NCBI GenBank assembly: GCA_965195225.1
Contig: CBDAFL010000085.1
Coordinates: forward strand, 62,001 to 126,000
Direction of reading: 5' to 3'
Source of the DNA: JAHIKV01 sp965195225
Lineage (GTDB): Bacteria > Planctomycetota > Planctomycetia > Pirellulales > Thermoguttaceae
Length of the DNA: 64,000 nucleotides
Below are positions 37,930 to 46,889 of this stretch, in pieces. Every line of letters begins with the position of its first letter. Position 1 is the first letter of the stretch. The position numbers and the translations under genes are program-made. Under the pieces are notes generated by a model. The model was given only the letters and a program-made list of their open reading frames with translations, was not told the origin of the DNA and searched no databases.

Positions 37930-38125
37930 TGGGTAGTGGATAGCAGCCGGCGGCCAACAGCCGCCGGAGTTCATCCGTTGCCGATTCTCATATACAGAAG
38001 CCAGGGCGGCGAGTGGCCTGCCGCCTTGGCTTTGTGTATTGAAGAGCACTTTGTCTTGAATAAGTTGGAATGGGTTTCAAAGCACGGCATAATTGAGACA
38101 CACTATCCGATAGTGGAGTCTTGCC

Positions 38126-38362
38126 ATGTCGTATCGCGGTCATGTGGAAAATGGCGCCGTTGTTCTCGACGATGCGGTTGTTCTTCCAGAAGGCGCATCC
38201 GTGCAAGTCGATCTTTTGCGAGATCAGAACCAAACTGCAACGGAAGAGACGGGAGCTTCGCTTTACGAACGGCTGAAGCCGGTGATCGGTACGGCTCAAG
38301 GACTTCCGTCCGACGCGGCCCTGAATGTTGACCACTATCTTTACGGGCATCCCAAACGATGA
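38126..38362 (+). CDS. AbrB/MazE-like antitoxin of a PIN-type pair
   Basis: The 78-residue protein begins MSYRGHVENGAVVLDDAVVL, then PEGASVQVDLL, the beta-rich SpoVT/AbrB-like or DUF104-type DNA-binding motif. The C-terminus ends DHYLYGHPKR, a phrase typical of antitoxins next to PIN toxins. Its stop overlaps the ATG of the following PIN fragment (ATGA). Confidence 0.8.
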   Translation: MSYRGHVENGAVVLDDAVVLPEGASVQVDLLRDQNQTATEETGASLYERLKPVIGTAQGLPSDAALNVDHYLYGHPKR

Positions 38363-38463
38363 CTCGCGTCTTTGCCGACACTTCGTTCTACGTGGCCGCG
38401 GTTTCCCGAGACAATTGCTCAGTCAGATCGAATGAAAAGACCCGCGAGCGGGCAAATCGATAG
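38359..38463 (+). pseudogene. Truncated PIN-domain toxin
   Basis: Thirty-four codons start MTRVFADTSFYVAAVSRDN, the first strand and catalytic Asp of a PIN ribonuclease. The frame then departs from the family and stops at 38461-38463, against a palindrome AGGAGTTCCTCGGAACTCCT (38462-38481). The other acidic residues of the active site are missing, so no active toxin would be made. Confidence 0.65.
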
Positions 38464-38641
38464 GAGTTCCTCGGAACTCCTGTGCGATCACTGGTATCAT
38501 TGATGGAGGAAGGCCACTCTGTTATGTGTCGTGTGGAAGTCACAGTCTTGTTACATCGCCGCGACAAAGATGCTAGAATACGCGGAGTGTCTGTGCCCAG
38601 ACATCCGTCCGCCAATGCAGCACCGATTCGGGAGCTTCCCC

Positions 38642-41600
38642 ATGAATAGCGACTATCCGAATCCGGGAAGGTTATCACTGTGGATACTGGCGGCACTCCT
38701 TCTGGCTGGCAACGTGGTTGGCGCAGGGGAGGTCGAGTCGGTGATTTTCGAGGATGGGACACGTTGGCGGGGGGAGGAGTACGTCATGGCACGGGACATG
38801 CTCGTACAGCGAGGCCCCAGTCTAACTCCCTTTCTCCAGCAGAAGACCCGCTCTAAAGACTGTCGCCAGCGGATATTCGCCGAAATCCTCATCTGCCGCA
38901 TCCAGCGGCCGCAAGAGGTTGCTCGTTGGGACAAGGCATTGGCCGGGCTGGTCAATGACCGTTCCGTGCGGCAGGTCCTTGAGACATATCGCGAGCCAGA
39001 GTGGGACAAGTTGCCGAATAAGGCTGCCGACGTGCCGGCCAGTCACGTAGTGGATGTACTCTGGGAGACCGCGGATCTGAACAGTTTGGGCCGGAAGTCC
39101 AGGCGAACGGCCGCGGCGCTTCAGTTCTACTTTGCCCCGCATCTCGACGCCGTCGAGGCCGCGGTCCAGGTCCTTGCCGTGGACGACAAGTTGAAGTACC
39201 TGGCACGCGAGGGCTTCGTCAAGCTTGGCGCGGCGGCGGTCCCCCACATGCGGCAGGTCTTGGAGCAGACCGTGCCGCCGGCAGTGAAGGACCCGCGGCG
39301 GATGACGATAGAGGAGCGTGAATCGCGACATGCGTATTGGAGACAGATGAGAAGAGCGGTGGTCGCCGTCAACGTGCTCGCACGCCAGCACGACGCCGAT
39401 TCGGTGCCGCTGATCGTGAAGTGTCTGAAAGAGGGCGGGTCGAATTCTGAGTACATCAAAGCCCTTTCCGGGGCGCTTGCCGAGTTGAAAGCCGTCGCGG
39501 CCATCGACGTGATCCTGGATCACCTGCTCCGCTCAGCGGTCGCTCGGCAGCGAACCGGCGGCAACCACAAGCCGAGATACGACCTGTTGCGGAGCCACGT
39601 CGTCAGCTTTGGCCGGGACGCACTGCCCGCGGTGAAGAGACGTTTGCACGACGCCGAGGCGGAAAGCGATCGGATACTCCTGGAGTACCTGGTTGCCGAA
39701 CTCTCGGGCGCTAAAGGCAAAAAGGAGGTCGCGGCCCTGCGTGAATCGCTCTGGTTCGACGAGACCGCCGACGGCCTGTTGAAGCTGCACCGGATGACCG
39801 GCGAAGACGTCTTTCCCAGGCTTCAAGCCCTGGTTCGTGGACAGGGCCCACGCCGCTCGCAAACCGACCAACGTAAAACCGCGATGCTCACACTGAGCGC
39901 GATGCGGGATGTCCGTGCCGTGCCGCTGCTGGCCGACGTATTGAAGGACCAGCACGACAAATGGCAACGCGCCCAGAAGGCACGCACTCCAAGTGAGAAC
40001 GCCGAGAGCTTCGATCCCCAGGTCGCCCGGGAAGCGGCGGACACTTTCGGCTGGGAAGACACCTGTCCGGCCGATATCCTCGACTGGGGCGATACGGCGC
40101 TGCTGGCTCTGCGGAGAATCGGCTCGGAAGACGCCCGAAAGGCGGTGGCGGCCGCTGTCGCCTACGACGAGTACAAGACCCGCGTCGAGACGTCCTTGCT
40201 GCTGATCGACGGCCGTGTTGACCAGCTCGCGGCACGCCTCGACGACAAGGACCGCGCCGTGCGCGAAGAGGCGTCCCTGGCGCTATTGGAAATCGGCGAC
40301 CGCCGGGCAACACGCGAACTCCTCTGTGCTGCCGCTCGCCGGCAGGGGGCGGGCCACCAGCAGTGGAAACAATGGGCGCTTTCGTCGAAGGATTTCACGG
40401 CAGAGCTCCGCGAGCTGCTCGGCAGCAAAGATGTGCGCCAACGTGTGCTGGCCGAAGCCATGCTTCTGGAGGCAAAGACCCCCGACAAAGCCGTCTGGTG
40501 CAGCCGATCTCTGCAGGCCACGGCACAAGGCGTGGGCATGGTGCACGTCATCAGAATTGGTATGATCGAGGCGGCCGGTCGCGGCCTGGTGACCAAGACC
40601 GCAGGCGAGCGGCGAGGCGACCCGTCGTGCACCGGTCCACCATCCCAAGCCCAATTGCTCGTCCGTCAGAGCCCTTTTGGACGGCAGGTACAGCCGCTCG
40701 ACGAAAGCTATCTTCCGCTGGTCGAGGCGGCGTGCCTGTTCGATCGGGGCGTGATCCTCCGCGGGGTCGCCGCCTTTGCTCTGGCCGAGTGGAAGAAGCC
40801 GCGATCCATGGAGGTCCTGGCCGCGTCGTTCAACATGGGCTCGCTGCACGGATTCAACCCGGCGGCCCTGGCACTGGCCGACTTCGGGCCGGAGGGAGCC
40901 AAGCTAGCCGCCAAGGTGCCTTCGCCGAAGCCGGGCCAGCACGATACGGGGCTCCGCATGACCCGGCATCGCGGCGGCACGTGTGTGCTGGCCGAGCAAA
41001 AGGACATCCGCGGCGTCGACGAAATCATCAAAGGGCTGAAGGTTCTCGAACAAGACCCAAAGCTGAACATGTGGAGCCACCGGGCGGGCATCTATCTCAC
41101 GGCCGCCGGCAAGTTCCACGATCGGAGACTGGTCGACCCGCTGCTGCGAATCCTTAATGTTTCCGAGTGGCCGCAACGCGACGTCCATGCGACCGTCATC
41201 AATCTATTGGCAGCCTACGATGATCCTCGCCTGGTGCCTTTGTTCACTCAACGAATGACTTCCTCCGTCAAAGAGAGGACCGTTGCACTGATGGCCTTGA
41301 CGCGCCGCCTGGGCGAGAAGACGCCCGACTACCTGATTGAGCAGTTCAAGGCGTCGGGCGACGACGGTTTCCGCGGAGTGGTCCTGCTGGGCTTGGGTGA
41401 ACTCTCTTATCCTGGCTCGCCGCCTTATCCCGGCAAGGCCGGGTGGTCGCCAAAGGCGTTCGAGGCGCCCGATGGACGGAACGAAGCGGCGGCCAAGACG
41501 CGCGAGATGGCCTACTCGGTTCTGGTCGAAGCGTTGGACGACCCCTCGTCGCGAGTCAACGCCATGGCGGCCTCGGGGCTGACGATCCTGGCTGAGGGAA

Positions 41601-42253
41601 AAGGCCTGGTCCGTCCTAATCTGCGCGCGGTTGAGCCGCTGACCCACTGGTGCCGAAAAAGAAAAACGTGCCCTTATCCGTTGACCGAGTATCTGGCCAA
41701 GCACGGCAGTGCCGAGACGGGACGCGTGCTCTTGGAGGTGCTTGAAACGAAGCCGCCCGAACGCGGCTACCCGCATCTTGCCGGGGCCGTCGGGATGCTG
41801 AAACCACCGGGCGCCGTGGCGGTGCTGGCCCGCAACGTCCGCGCCCACGTCGCCACCCACCAAGACCGATACGGTGCCCCGCCAGAGCTCACCATCCTGG
41901 CCGAGTTTGGCCCGCCGGGGGCCGAGGCCCTGTTGGCCATCTTCCGCGACGTGGACCAGATGCCGTGCCGGTTGAACGCGGCACACCTGTTGGCGCAGAA
42001 GGAGTGCAAGACGGCTGCCGGGCCGATCGCCGAGCTGCTGCGCCGCACGATCAAAGCGGGGCCAGCCAATGCGAAGCTGGTCGCGCTGGATCACGAGTCG
42101 CGTAAGAGGGCGTACGTGCGCACCTGTGCGTCGCTGATCGAATCGCTACGACGCCTCGCCCCGCAACAAGCGAAGCAGATCGCCGAGGGCGTCATCCGCG
42201 ACGGGCCCGACTCGCTACATGCCGCGTGCTTGAAAGTCTGGGCCGGCGAGTAG
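38642..42253 (+). CDS. Giant exported HEAT-repeat protein
   Basis: The 1203-residue protein begins with a signal peptide (MNSDYPNPGRLSLWILAALL, then AGNVVGAG). The rest is made of helical HEAT/armadillo-like repeats throughout (examples: DDKDRAVREEASLALLEIGD; VEALDDPSSRVNAMAASGLT; FHDRRLVDPLLRILNVSEWP). Such proteins are scaffolds, common and long in planctomycetes, sometimes linked to membrane deformation. GGGAG before the ATG supports the start; an upstream in-frame start at 38531 lacks this. Binding partner unknown. Confidence 0.85.
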   Translation: MNSDYPNPGRLSLWILAALLLAGNVVGAGEVESVIFEDGTRWRGEEYVMARDMLVQRGPSLTPFLQQKTRSKDCRQRIFAEILICRIQRPQEVARWDKALAGLVNDRSVRQVLETYREPEWDKLPNKAADVPASHVVDVLWETADLNSLGRKSRRTAAALQFYFAPHLDAVEAAVQVLAVDDKLKYLAREGFVKLGAAAVPHMRQVLEQTVPPAVKDPRRMTIEERESRHAYWRQMRRAVVAVNVLARQHDADSVPLIVKCLKEGGSNSEYIKALSGALAELKAVAAIDVILDHLLRSAVARQRTGGNHKPRYDLLRSHVVSFGRDALPAVKRRLHDAEAESDRILLEYLVAELSGAKGKKEVAALRESLWFDETADGLLKLHRMTGEDVFPRLQALVRGQGPRRSQTDQRKTAMLTLSAMRDVRAVPLLADVLKDQHDKWQRAQKARTPSENAESFDPQVAREAADTFGWEDTCPADILDWGDTALLALRRIGSEDARKAVAAAVAYDEYKTRVETSLLLIDGRVDQLAARLDDKDRAVREEASLALLEIGDRRATRELLCAAARRQGAGHQQWKQWALSSKDFTAELRELLGSKDVRQRVLAEAMLLEAKTPDKAVWCSRSLQATAQGVGMVHVIRIGMIEAAGRGLVTKTAGERRGDPSCTGPPSQAQLLVRQSPFGRQVQPLDESYLPLVEAACLFDRGVILRGVAAFALAEWKKPRSMEVLAASFNMGSLHGFNPAALALADFGPEGAKLAAKVPSPKPGQHDTGLRMTRHRGGTCVLAEQKDIRGVDEIIKGLKVLEQDPKLNMWSHRAGIYLTAAGKFHDRRLVDPLLRILNVSEWPQRDVHATVINLLAAYDDPRLVPLFTQRMTSSVKERTVALMALTRRLGEKTPDYLIEQFKASGDDGFRGVVLLGLGELSYPGSPPYPGKAGWSPKAFEAPDGRNEAAAKTREMAYSVLVEALDDPSSRVNAMAASGLTILAEGKGLVRPNLRAVEPLTHWCRKRKTCPYPLTEYLAKHGSAETGRVLLEVLETKPPERGYPHLAGAVGMLKPPGAVAVLARNVRAHVATHQDRYGAPPELTILAEFGPPGAEALLAIFRDVDQMPCRLNAAHLLAQKECKTAAGPIAELLRRTIKAGPANAKLVALDHESRKRAYVRTCASLIESLRRLAPQQAKQIAEGVIRDGPDSLHAACLKVWAGE

Positions 42254-42433
42254 GCGGCGGCTCCGGCCGGACGTACCTGACTGGAGCGGCTCGCCAAACT
42301 CTTCCGGCTGGTGTGGTCGTCGAGCGTTGGCGGCAATTCACCGGCTGCAATCTCGAACGGAGGGTGGCTGGTAGTATCGGAGCAGCATGAAATCACGGAT
42401 CAAACTAACCCACTACCCAATTGCCACACCCAC

Positions 42434-42462
42434 TTGCCCTGACGTGTGAGATTAGGTACACT
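42434..42462 (+). promoter_or_regulatory. Possible sigma-70 promoter for EF-G
   Basis: TTGCCC (42434-42439) and TACACT (42457-42462) are 17 bases apart, ending 51 bases upstream of the EF-G start. The -35 is weak. Confidence 0.35.
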
Positions 42463-42512
42463 ACAAGGCTCGGTATTTTCAGGGGACTTTCTATCGTATC
42501 GCTGTATCGGCC

Positions 42513-44606
42513 ATGGACCTGTCAAAATTACGCAACATCGGCGTTTCCGCACACATCGACTCGGGTAAAACTACCCTGAGCGAACGCATCTTGTACTATG
42601 CCGGCCGCATCCACCGCGTCCAAGAGGTCCACGACGGCGGCGGCGCCACGATGGACCACATGGAACTGGAGAAGGAACGGGGTATCACGATCACCAGCGC
42701 CGCCACGCAGGTCCAGTGGCACGACGCGACGATCAATCTGATCGATACGCCCGGCCACGTCGATTTCACCGTCGAGGTCGAGCGGAGTCTGCGGGTGCTC
42801 GACGGGGCGATTCTGGTCCTCTGCGCCGTCGGCGGAGTGCAGGCCCAATCGCTGACGATCGATCGCCAAATGCGCCGCTACCATGTGCCCCGGCTGGCGT
42901 TTATCAACAAGATGGACCGCGTCGGGGCCAACCCCGACAAAGTGGTCGAGCAATTGCGGGCGAAGCTGAACTGCGACGCCGTGCTGATGCAGTTGCCCAT
43001 CGGCAGCGAGGCCGACTTCCGGGGCGTGATCGACCTGGTGACGGAACGGGCGTACTATTTCGATGGCCCCGGCGGCGAAGAGGTCCGCGTCGAGGCGATT
43101 CCGGCCGACTTGGCCGACCAAGCCCACGCCGCCCGGCAACGGCTGCTCGAAGCCCTCTCGATGTACAGCGATGAGTTGATGGAACTGTTGTTGGCGGAGC
43201 AGGAAGTGCCGCAGGAGTTGATCTGCGACGTGATTCGCTCGGCCGTCGCGCAGTTGGAGTTCACGCCGGTGTTTCTTGGCTCGGCATACCGCAACAAGGG
43301 CGTGCAGCCGCTGCTGGACGCGGTGGTCCGCCTGATGCCCTCGCCGTTGGATCGGCAGCCGAAGGCGATGGCCTTTGGCGAAGAAGGCAGTCAGAAAGAG
43401 ATGCAACTTGTCCCCGACCCGGAAAAGCCGGCCGTTGCGATGGCCTTCAAGATCGTCGAGGATACGTACGGCACGTTGACCTTCATGCGGCTCTATCAAG
43501 GCCGGTTTGTAAAGGGAGAATCGTATTTCAACCAGCGGACCGGACGCAAGGAACGCTTTGGCCGGATCGTGCGCATGCACGCCGACCAGCGCGAGGAGGT
43601 CGAAGAGGCCCACTCGGGCGACATCGTGGCGGTCCTCGGCGTCGATTGCGCCAGCGGCGACACCTACGCCTCGCAGCCTAAGTATTGTACGCTGGAAAGC
43701 ATGTTCGTGCCGGAACCGGTGATTTGCATGGCCATTGCCCCGGCCGTTCGCGACGGCGCCGACCGGCTGAGCAAGGCCCTGCACCGCTTCCGCCGCGAAG
43801 ATCCGACCTTGCGGGTAAGTACCGACGAGGAGACGGGCGAGACGCTTATCGCCGGCATGGGCGAGCTGCACCTGGACGTTTACATCGAGCGGATCCGCCG
43901 CGAGTATAAGGTGGCGGTCGAGGTCGGCCCGCCCAAGGTGAACTACCGCGAGGCGCCCACTCAGCCGGCCGAGTTCAACGTCCGCCACCGCAAGCAGACC
44001 GGCGGCTCGGGCCAGTACGCCCACGTCATCGGCCGGCTCGACGTGTTGCCCGAGGACGCCCCGGAAAACTTCTTTTTCGAGGAAAACGTCCGTGGCGGGC
44101 GGATTCCGAAGCAATACATCCCCGCCGTGGAAAAGGGCTTCCGTTCGATGCTCTCGAAAGGTCCGATCGCCAAATATCCGGTGGTTGGGCTGGCGGTCTA
44201 TCTCGAAGACGGCTCCTTCCACGAAGTGGACAGCTCGGAGATGGCCTTCCAGACATGCGCCCGGACGACGATGCGCGAGACATTTCCGCGGACCAAGCCC
44301 GTGCTGCTCGAGCCGGTGATGAAGATCGAGATCGAGTGCCCCTGTCAATTTCAGGGATCGGTGGTGGGCAACCTCACTTCGCGTCGCGGCATGGTGCTCG
44401 GCGCGGAGGTCCACGGGCCGGAAGTGCGGATCGAGGGCGAGGTCCCCCTGGCCGAGACGTTTGGCTACTCGACCGACCTGCGGAGCATGACCCAGGGTCA
44501 AGGCACGTTCACGCTCGAGTTCGCCCGCTACAAACGCCTGCCGCGGAGCATCGAGGAAGAGCTAATTGCCGAGCGCAAGAAGGCGGCGATGGCCGGGGCG
44601 CTGTAA
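42513..44606 (+). CDS. fusA: Elongation factor G, spirochaete/planctomycete-mitochondrial type
   Basis: The 697-residue GTPase drives ribosomal translocation. Motifs: AHIDSGKTTLSERILYYAG, ERGITITSAATQ, DTPGHVDF, NKMDRVGAN. All five EF-G domains appear to be present, ending GQGTFTLEFARYKRLPRSIE. The phrase DSGKTTLSERI and the downstream IHRVQEVHDGG resemble mitochondrial EF-G1 and the 'spdEFG1' subgroup rather than canonical bacterial EF-G (DAGKTTT...). It lies alone rather than in the str operon, so a second canonical EF-G may exist outside the window. Confidence 0.93.
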   Translation: MDLSKLRNIGVSAHIDSGKTTLSERILYYAGRIHRVQEVHDGGGATMDHMELEKERGITITSAATQVQWHDATINLIDTPGHVDFTVEVERSLRVLDGAILVLCAVGGVQAQSLTIDRQMRRYHVPRLAFINKMDRVGANPDKVVEQLRAKLNCDAVLMQLPIGSEADFRGVIDLVTERAYYFDGPGGEEVRVEAIPADLADQAHAARQRLLEALSMYSDELMELLLAEQEVPQELICDVIRSAVAQLEFTPVFLGSAYRNKGVQPLLDAVVRLMPSPLDRQPKAMAFGEEGSQKEMQLVPDPEKPAVAMAFKIVEDTYGTLTFMRLYQGRFVKGESYFNQRTGRKERFGRIVRMHADQREEVEEAHSGDIVAVLGVDCASGDTYASQPKYCTLESMFVPEPVICMAIAPAVRDGADRLSKALHRFRREDPTLRVSTDEETGETLIAGMGELHLDVYIERIRREYKVAVEVGPPKVNYREAPTQPAEFNVRHRKQTGGSGQYAHVIGRLDVLPEDAPENFFFEENVRGGRIPKQYIPAVEKGFRSMLSKGPIAKYPVVGLAVYLEDGSFHEVDSSEMAFQTCARTTMRETFPRTKPVLLEPVMKIEIECPCQFQGSVVGNLTSRRGMVLGAEVHGPEVRIEGEVPLAETFGYSTDLRSMTQGQGTFTLEFARYKRLPRSIEEELIAERKKAAMAGAL

Positions 44607-44646
44607 GCCGGGTCGTGACCCGGCGGGGTCGAACGATAAAAGACGA

Positions 44647-44853
44647 CTAAAAGAGCTGCGTCCCTTTTTCGTCTTTCCCCCCCTTTTTCCCTCCAGGAAG
44701 CTCCCTCTTCTTCAGATTTCGCATTGCAAGAGAGATATAACTCTTGGGTACGGTCGGGGCTTGGCGCAAAATGAAATCACTTACCTCTCTTATAGTCGCA
44801 TTTGGTCCCAACTCGTTTAATGCTCGTCGCACCCAATCAGTAACACCTGTCAT
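44647..44853 (-). CDS. Small protein, partner of the next gene (68 aa)
   Basis: This reads MTGVTDWVRRALNELGPNAT, then IREVSDFILRQAPTVPKSYI and a Lys/Gly-rich tail. The helical N-terminus suggests a winged-helix-like fold (TIREVSDFI...VPKSYISLAMRNL), of the kind seen in small DNA-binding proteins. AGGAG lies 5 bases before the ATG at 44853, and the gene overlaps the stop of the upstream gene by 17 bases. The function is unknown. Confidence 0.6.
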   Translation of the reverse strand: MTGVTDWVRRALNELGPNATIREVSDFILRQAPTVPKSYISLAMRNLKKRELPGGKKGGKDEKGTQLF

Positions 44854-45184
44854 TCTTGCTCCTCTTGGAAACGCCTTTCTTGGCATTGCTTATCTCTACC
44901 GAGCGAGCGGTAGTGACCGTGAGATTGTACGTCCCATCCGACTGCCGTTTGTAGACCCGCCAAGCTGTAATGTCAATTTCGTCCCATTCCTGCGCCGCAG
45001 CCAGCAAGACACGGGCGAGATGGATGGCCTGCTCGCGCGACAACTTAATACCCACAGTCTTAAGGTCTGCGATGGTCTTCGTACTGTTTCGATTATCCTC
45101 AACCGGATAGATACGAAGACAACGTACATTGGGGTCGATTTTGATGCTCGACGTTGCCTGTCGCTTCTTCGATGAAGTCGCCAT
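44837..45184 (-). CDS. Small protein of unknown function (115 aa)
   Basis: The N-terminal part is basic (MATSSKKRQATSSIKIDPNV). The middle (TIADLKTVGIKLSREQAIHLARVLLAAAQEW) has a helix typical of 'hot-dog helix' regulators, and DEIDITAWRVYK follows as a strand. AAAGGA lies upstream of the ATG. It forms an overlapping pair with the next small gene. No family recognised. The pair is less GC-rich than EF-G next to it, so it may be an acquired cassette. Confidence 0.6.
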   Translation of the reverse strand: MATSSKKRQATSSIKIDPNVRCLRIYPVEDNRNSTKTIADLKTVGIKLSREQAIHLARVLLAAAQEWDEIDITAWRVYKRQSDGTYNLTVTTARSVEISNAKKGVSKRSKNDRCY

Positions 45185-45657
45185 CGTTTTCCTTTCCTAC
45201 GGCCAAGCCGCATAACATTGTCTAGCTTGATCCGCATAACATGTCGAGTGCCTGTTTCCAAGCCGCATAAGCCGCAATAGAAACGGCGACCAATTGCGCC
45301 TTAACTGCACAGGTGCATATGATATTGCGAGCCGACCAGTAATCATAGTACCCCCCCAATTCGCCGAAGTATTATTTGGGGAATCGGGGGACACATTGAA
45401 TGAACCGGGGGACAGAATCGGGGGACCGAATCGGGGAATCGGGGGACACATTACCAGTTTTGGTGTTCTAGGCAAGGACGAGCAACATTTGTGATTCTTG
45501 CTGACCGATCTGGAGTCGAACGAGACGACCTGGACGTTCGACCCCCGCCGGGTGCCATGCTGACTTGTCCAGCAGTGCCCCTTTCTACACGACGGAAACG
45601 CTTGATCTTGACTTGTTAATCCGTTGCTCTCCTTGTTCGTTTCTGGCGGTTTTATTC
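45185..45657. repeat. Spacer with short direct repeats
   Basis: No gene seen. GCCGCATAACAT-like words recur at 45207-45240, and GAATCGGGGGAC-type words repeat four times in 45381-45452. A GGTGCCATGCTGACTTGTCC motif near 45550 is a diverged end of family C. The G-rich words resemble scars at transposase-associated repeats, but no transposase is present. Confidence 0.5.
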
Positions 45658-45861
45658 CTAAGTTCTTTGCGTAGCTGGACTTAGGAGCACTCCGCAGTCC
45701 TGCGCAAGCACTTTTACAGCCTGCGCGAGCACTATTACGGGCTGCGCGAGCACTATTACGGCCTGCGCGAGTACTGTTACGGGCTGCGCGAGCACTTTTA
45801 CAAGCCGCGCAAGCGCCTTTGCGGACTGCAAAAGCGCTCGCGCAGTTGCGAAATCCATCAT
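45658..45861 (-). CDS. Possible heptad-repeat peptide (67 aa)
   Basis: The minus-strand frame reads MMDFATARALLQSAKALARL, then VKVLAQPVTVLAQAVIVLAQ and further copies. The seven-residue unit V-x-V-L-A-Q-P/A comes from a 21-bp DNA tandem repeat and would form an amphipathic helix. It starts 2 bases after the stop of the exonuclease gene, so translational coupling is possible. The plus strand also has an open Leu/Ala-rich frame here, so coding is not proven. Confidence 0.4.
   Translation of the reverse strand: MMDFATARALLQSAKALARLVKVLAQPVTVLAQAVIVLAQPVIVLAQAVKVLAQDCGVLLSPATQRT
45699..45845. repeat. 21-bp tandem repeat, 7 units
   Basis: Units of the type CCTGCGCGAGCACTATTACG(G) occur seven times in a row; the middle four are nearly identical and the outer three are diverged. 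There are no spacers, so this is not a CRISPR array. Confidence 0.9.
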
Positions 45862-45863
45862 CT

Positions 45864-46574
45864 CTACGCCTTCAACCAGCCTGTGAACGCGCGCCGAGGA
45901 ATCGCGCTATCCATCCAAGATGTATCTGGCTTTGGCAAACGCATGGCGTCACTGACGGTCAACCAACCTTGCGGCAAGTCCATCGATCTTGTGGCGCCCT
46001 TCTGGGTTATCCATTTGAATCGCCGCCGCCGCTCACAGATACGGGCAACGTCGAGCGCGATCCGCACGTCCTGAGCCACGTAATCGAGAACATCCTGGAA
46101 GCGCCCTTGCGCCCAAAGCCGAGGAGCCAACATTCCAGACATTCCGGGCGGCTTGCCCGGTATGCCAAGGGCCTGAGCCGCCTTGTCGATCGCCACGGGA
46201 AAGCCGCGATCGCAGAACACGTGAAACATCATGTCCACGTGGTTCATCGCCAGTTCCTTGCACTCATCGCGGCAGCCGGACTCTTCCCCGAGGACGTCGA
46301 AATCGAATCCCAATCCATTCCAAGTTAGCAGGGTATAGCCGTCCGCAACCCAATTCGTCAATTCAAGGACCACGCCTTTTGCTTCGGCCTGCGACATTCG
46401 TCCTGCCGGACTTCCGTCGGCGTTCTTGCCGTGCCAGATTACAGGCTCTTGAGAATCACATTGCAATGCAGCGGCACAAGAGATGCCCAGCGGGCGGTAG
46501 GCCCTCCAATTGAAATCGCTGCCGGGAACGTCCTTTGCTGTTTCAATGTCGAAGGCTGCATATCTTCGAGTCAT
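45864..46574 (-). CDS. DnaQ-like (RNase H fold) 3'-5' exonuclease
   Basis: The 236-residue protein starts MTRRYAAFDIETAKD (ExoI, D-x-E), and has LLTWNGLGFDFDVL (ExoII, second Asp) and DYVAQDVRIALDVARI (ExoIII; tyrosine 3-4 residues before Asp, so DEDDy-like). These residues coordinate the metals that cleave DNA or RNA from the 3' end. There is no polymerase domain. Similar stand-alone exonucleases in mobile or defence regions are known. Its stop is 2 bases before the heptad-repeat ORF. Confidence 0.8.
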   Translation of the reverse strand: MTRRYAAFDIETAKDVPGSDFNWRAYRPLGISCAAALQCDSQEPVIWHGKNADGSPAGRMSQAEAKGVVLELTNWVADGYTLLTWNGLGFDFDVLGEESGCRDECKELAMNHVDMMFHVFCDRGFPVAIDKAAQALGIPGKPPGMSGMLAPRLWAQGRFQDVLDYVAQDVRIALDVARICERRRRFKWITQKGATRSMDLPQGWLTVSDAMRLPKPDTSWMDSAIPRRAFTGWLKA

Positions 46575-46674
46575 GGCGACCTGCCCTATTCGTGATAGTT
46601 TTGGCGATCTCGTATTTGCCTTGATCCGTTCGCAGTATAGGATGCGCTCACGCCAGCGACAAGTATCTTACCCC

Positions 46675-46748
46675 CGCCGTGAATACACGACGGGCAGCGG
46701 TGGTTGGACGCACCAGACCGTGCCCCGGGTGTATTCACCCGGGGCTAA
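46675..46748. repeat. Family A repeat copy 3, extended
   Basis: This inverted copy of the 5814-5870 element contains the hairpin GCCCCGGGTG-TATT-CACCCGGGGC (46722-46745), a second hairpin around GTGAATACAC (46679-46688), and the joining stretch GCAGCGGTGGTTGGACGCAC. The rest of the spacer from 46575 to 46889 shows nothing else. Confidence 0.75.
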
Positions 46749-46889
46749 ATAGCTGTTTTTGTGGGCCAATTCCCGTGGCGCCCTTGTGAATAATCCGGCA
46801 TAAAGTTCTCTCTTGCCCGAAGCGCCTGGTTTTGCTACGCTCCCGCCCCGTTTTGGTACCCCTTTTCGCCTGCGACAAGGAGGTCGTTG

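Noticed and set aside
42528..44501. A 657-codon frame antisense to EF-G
   Set aside because: High-GC codon bias leaves the opposite strand open; the translation shows no domain while EF-G on the plus strand is complete.
45699..45845. A possible CRISPR array
   Set aside because: The 21-bp units are contiguous with no spacers and no cas genes are near, so it is a tandem repeat.
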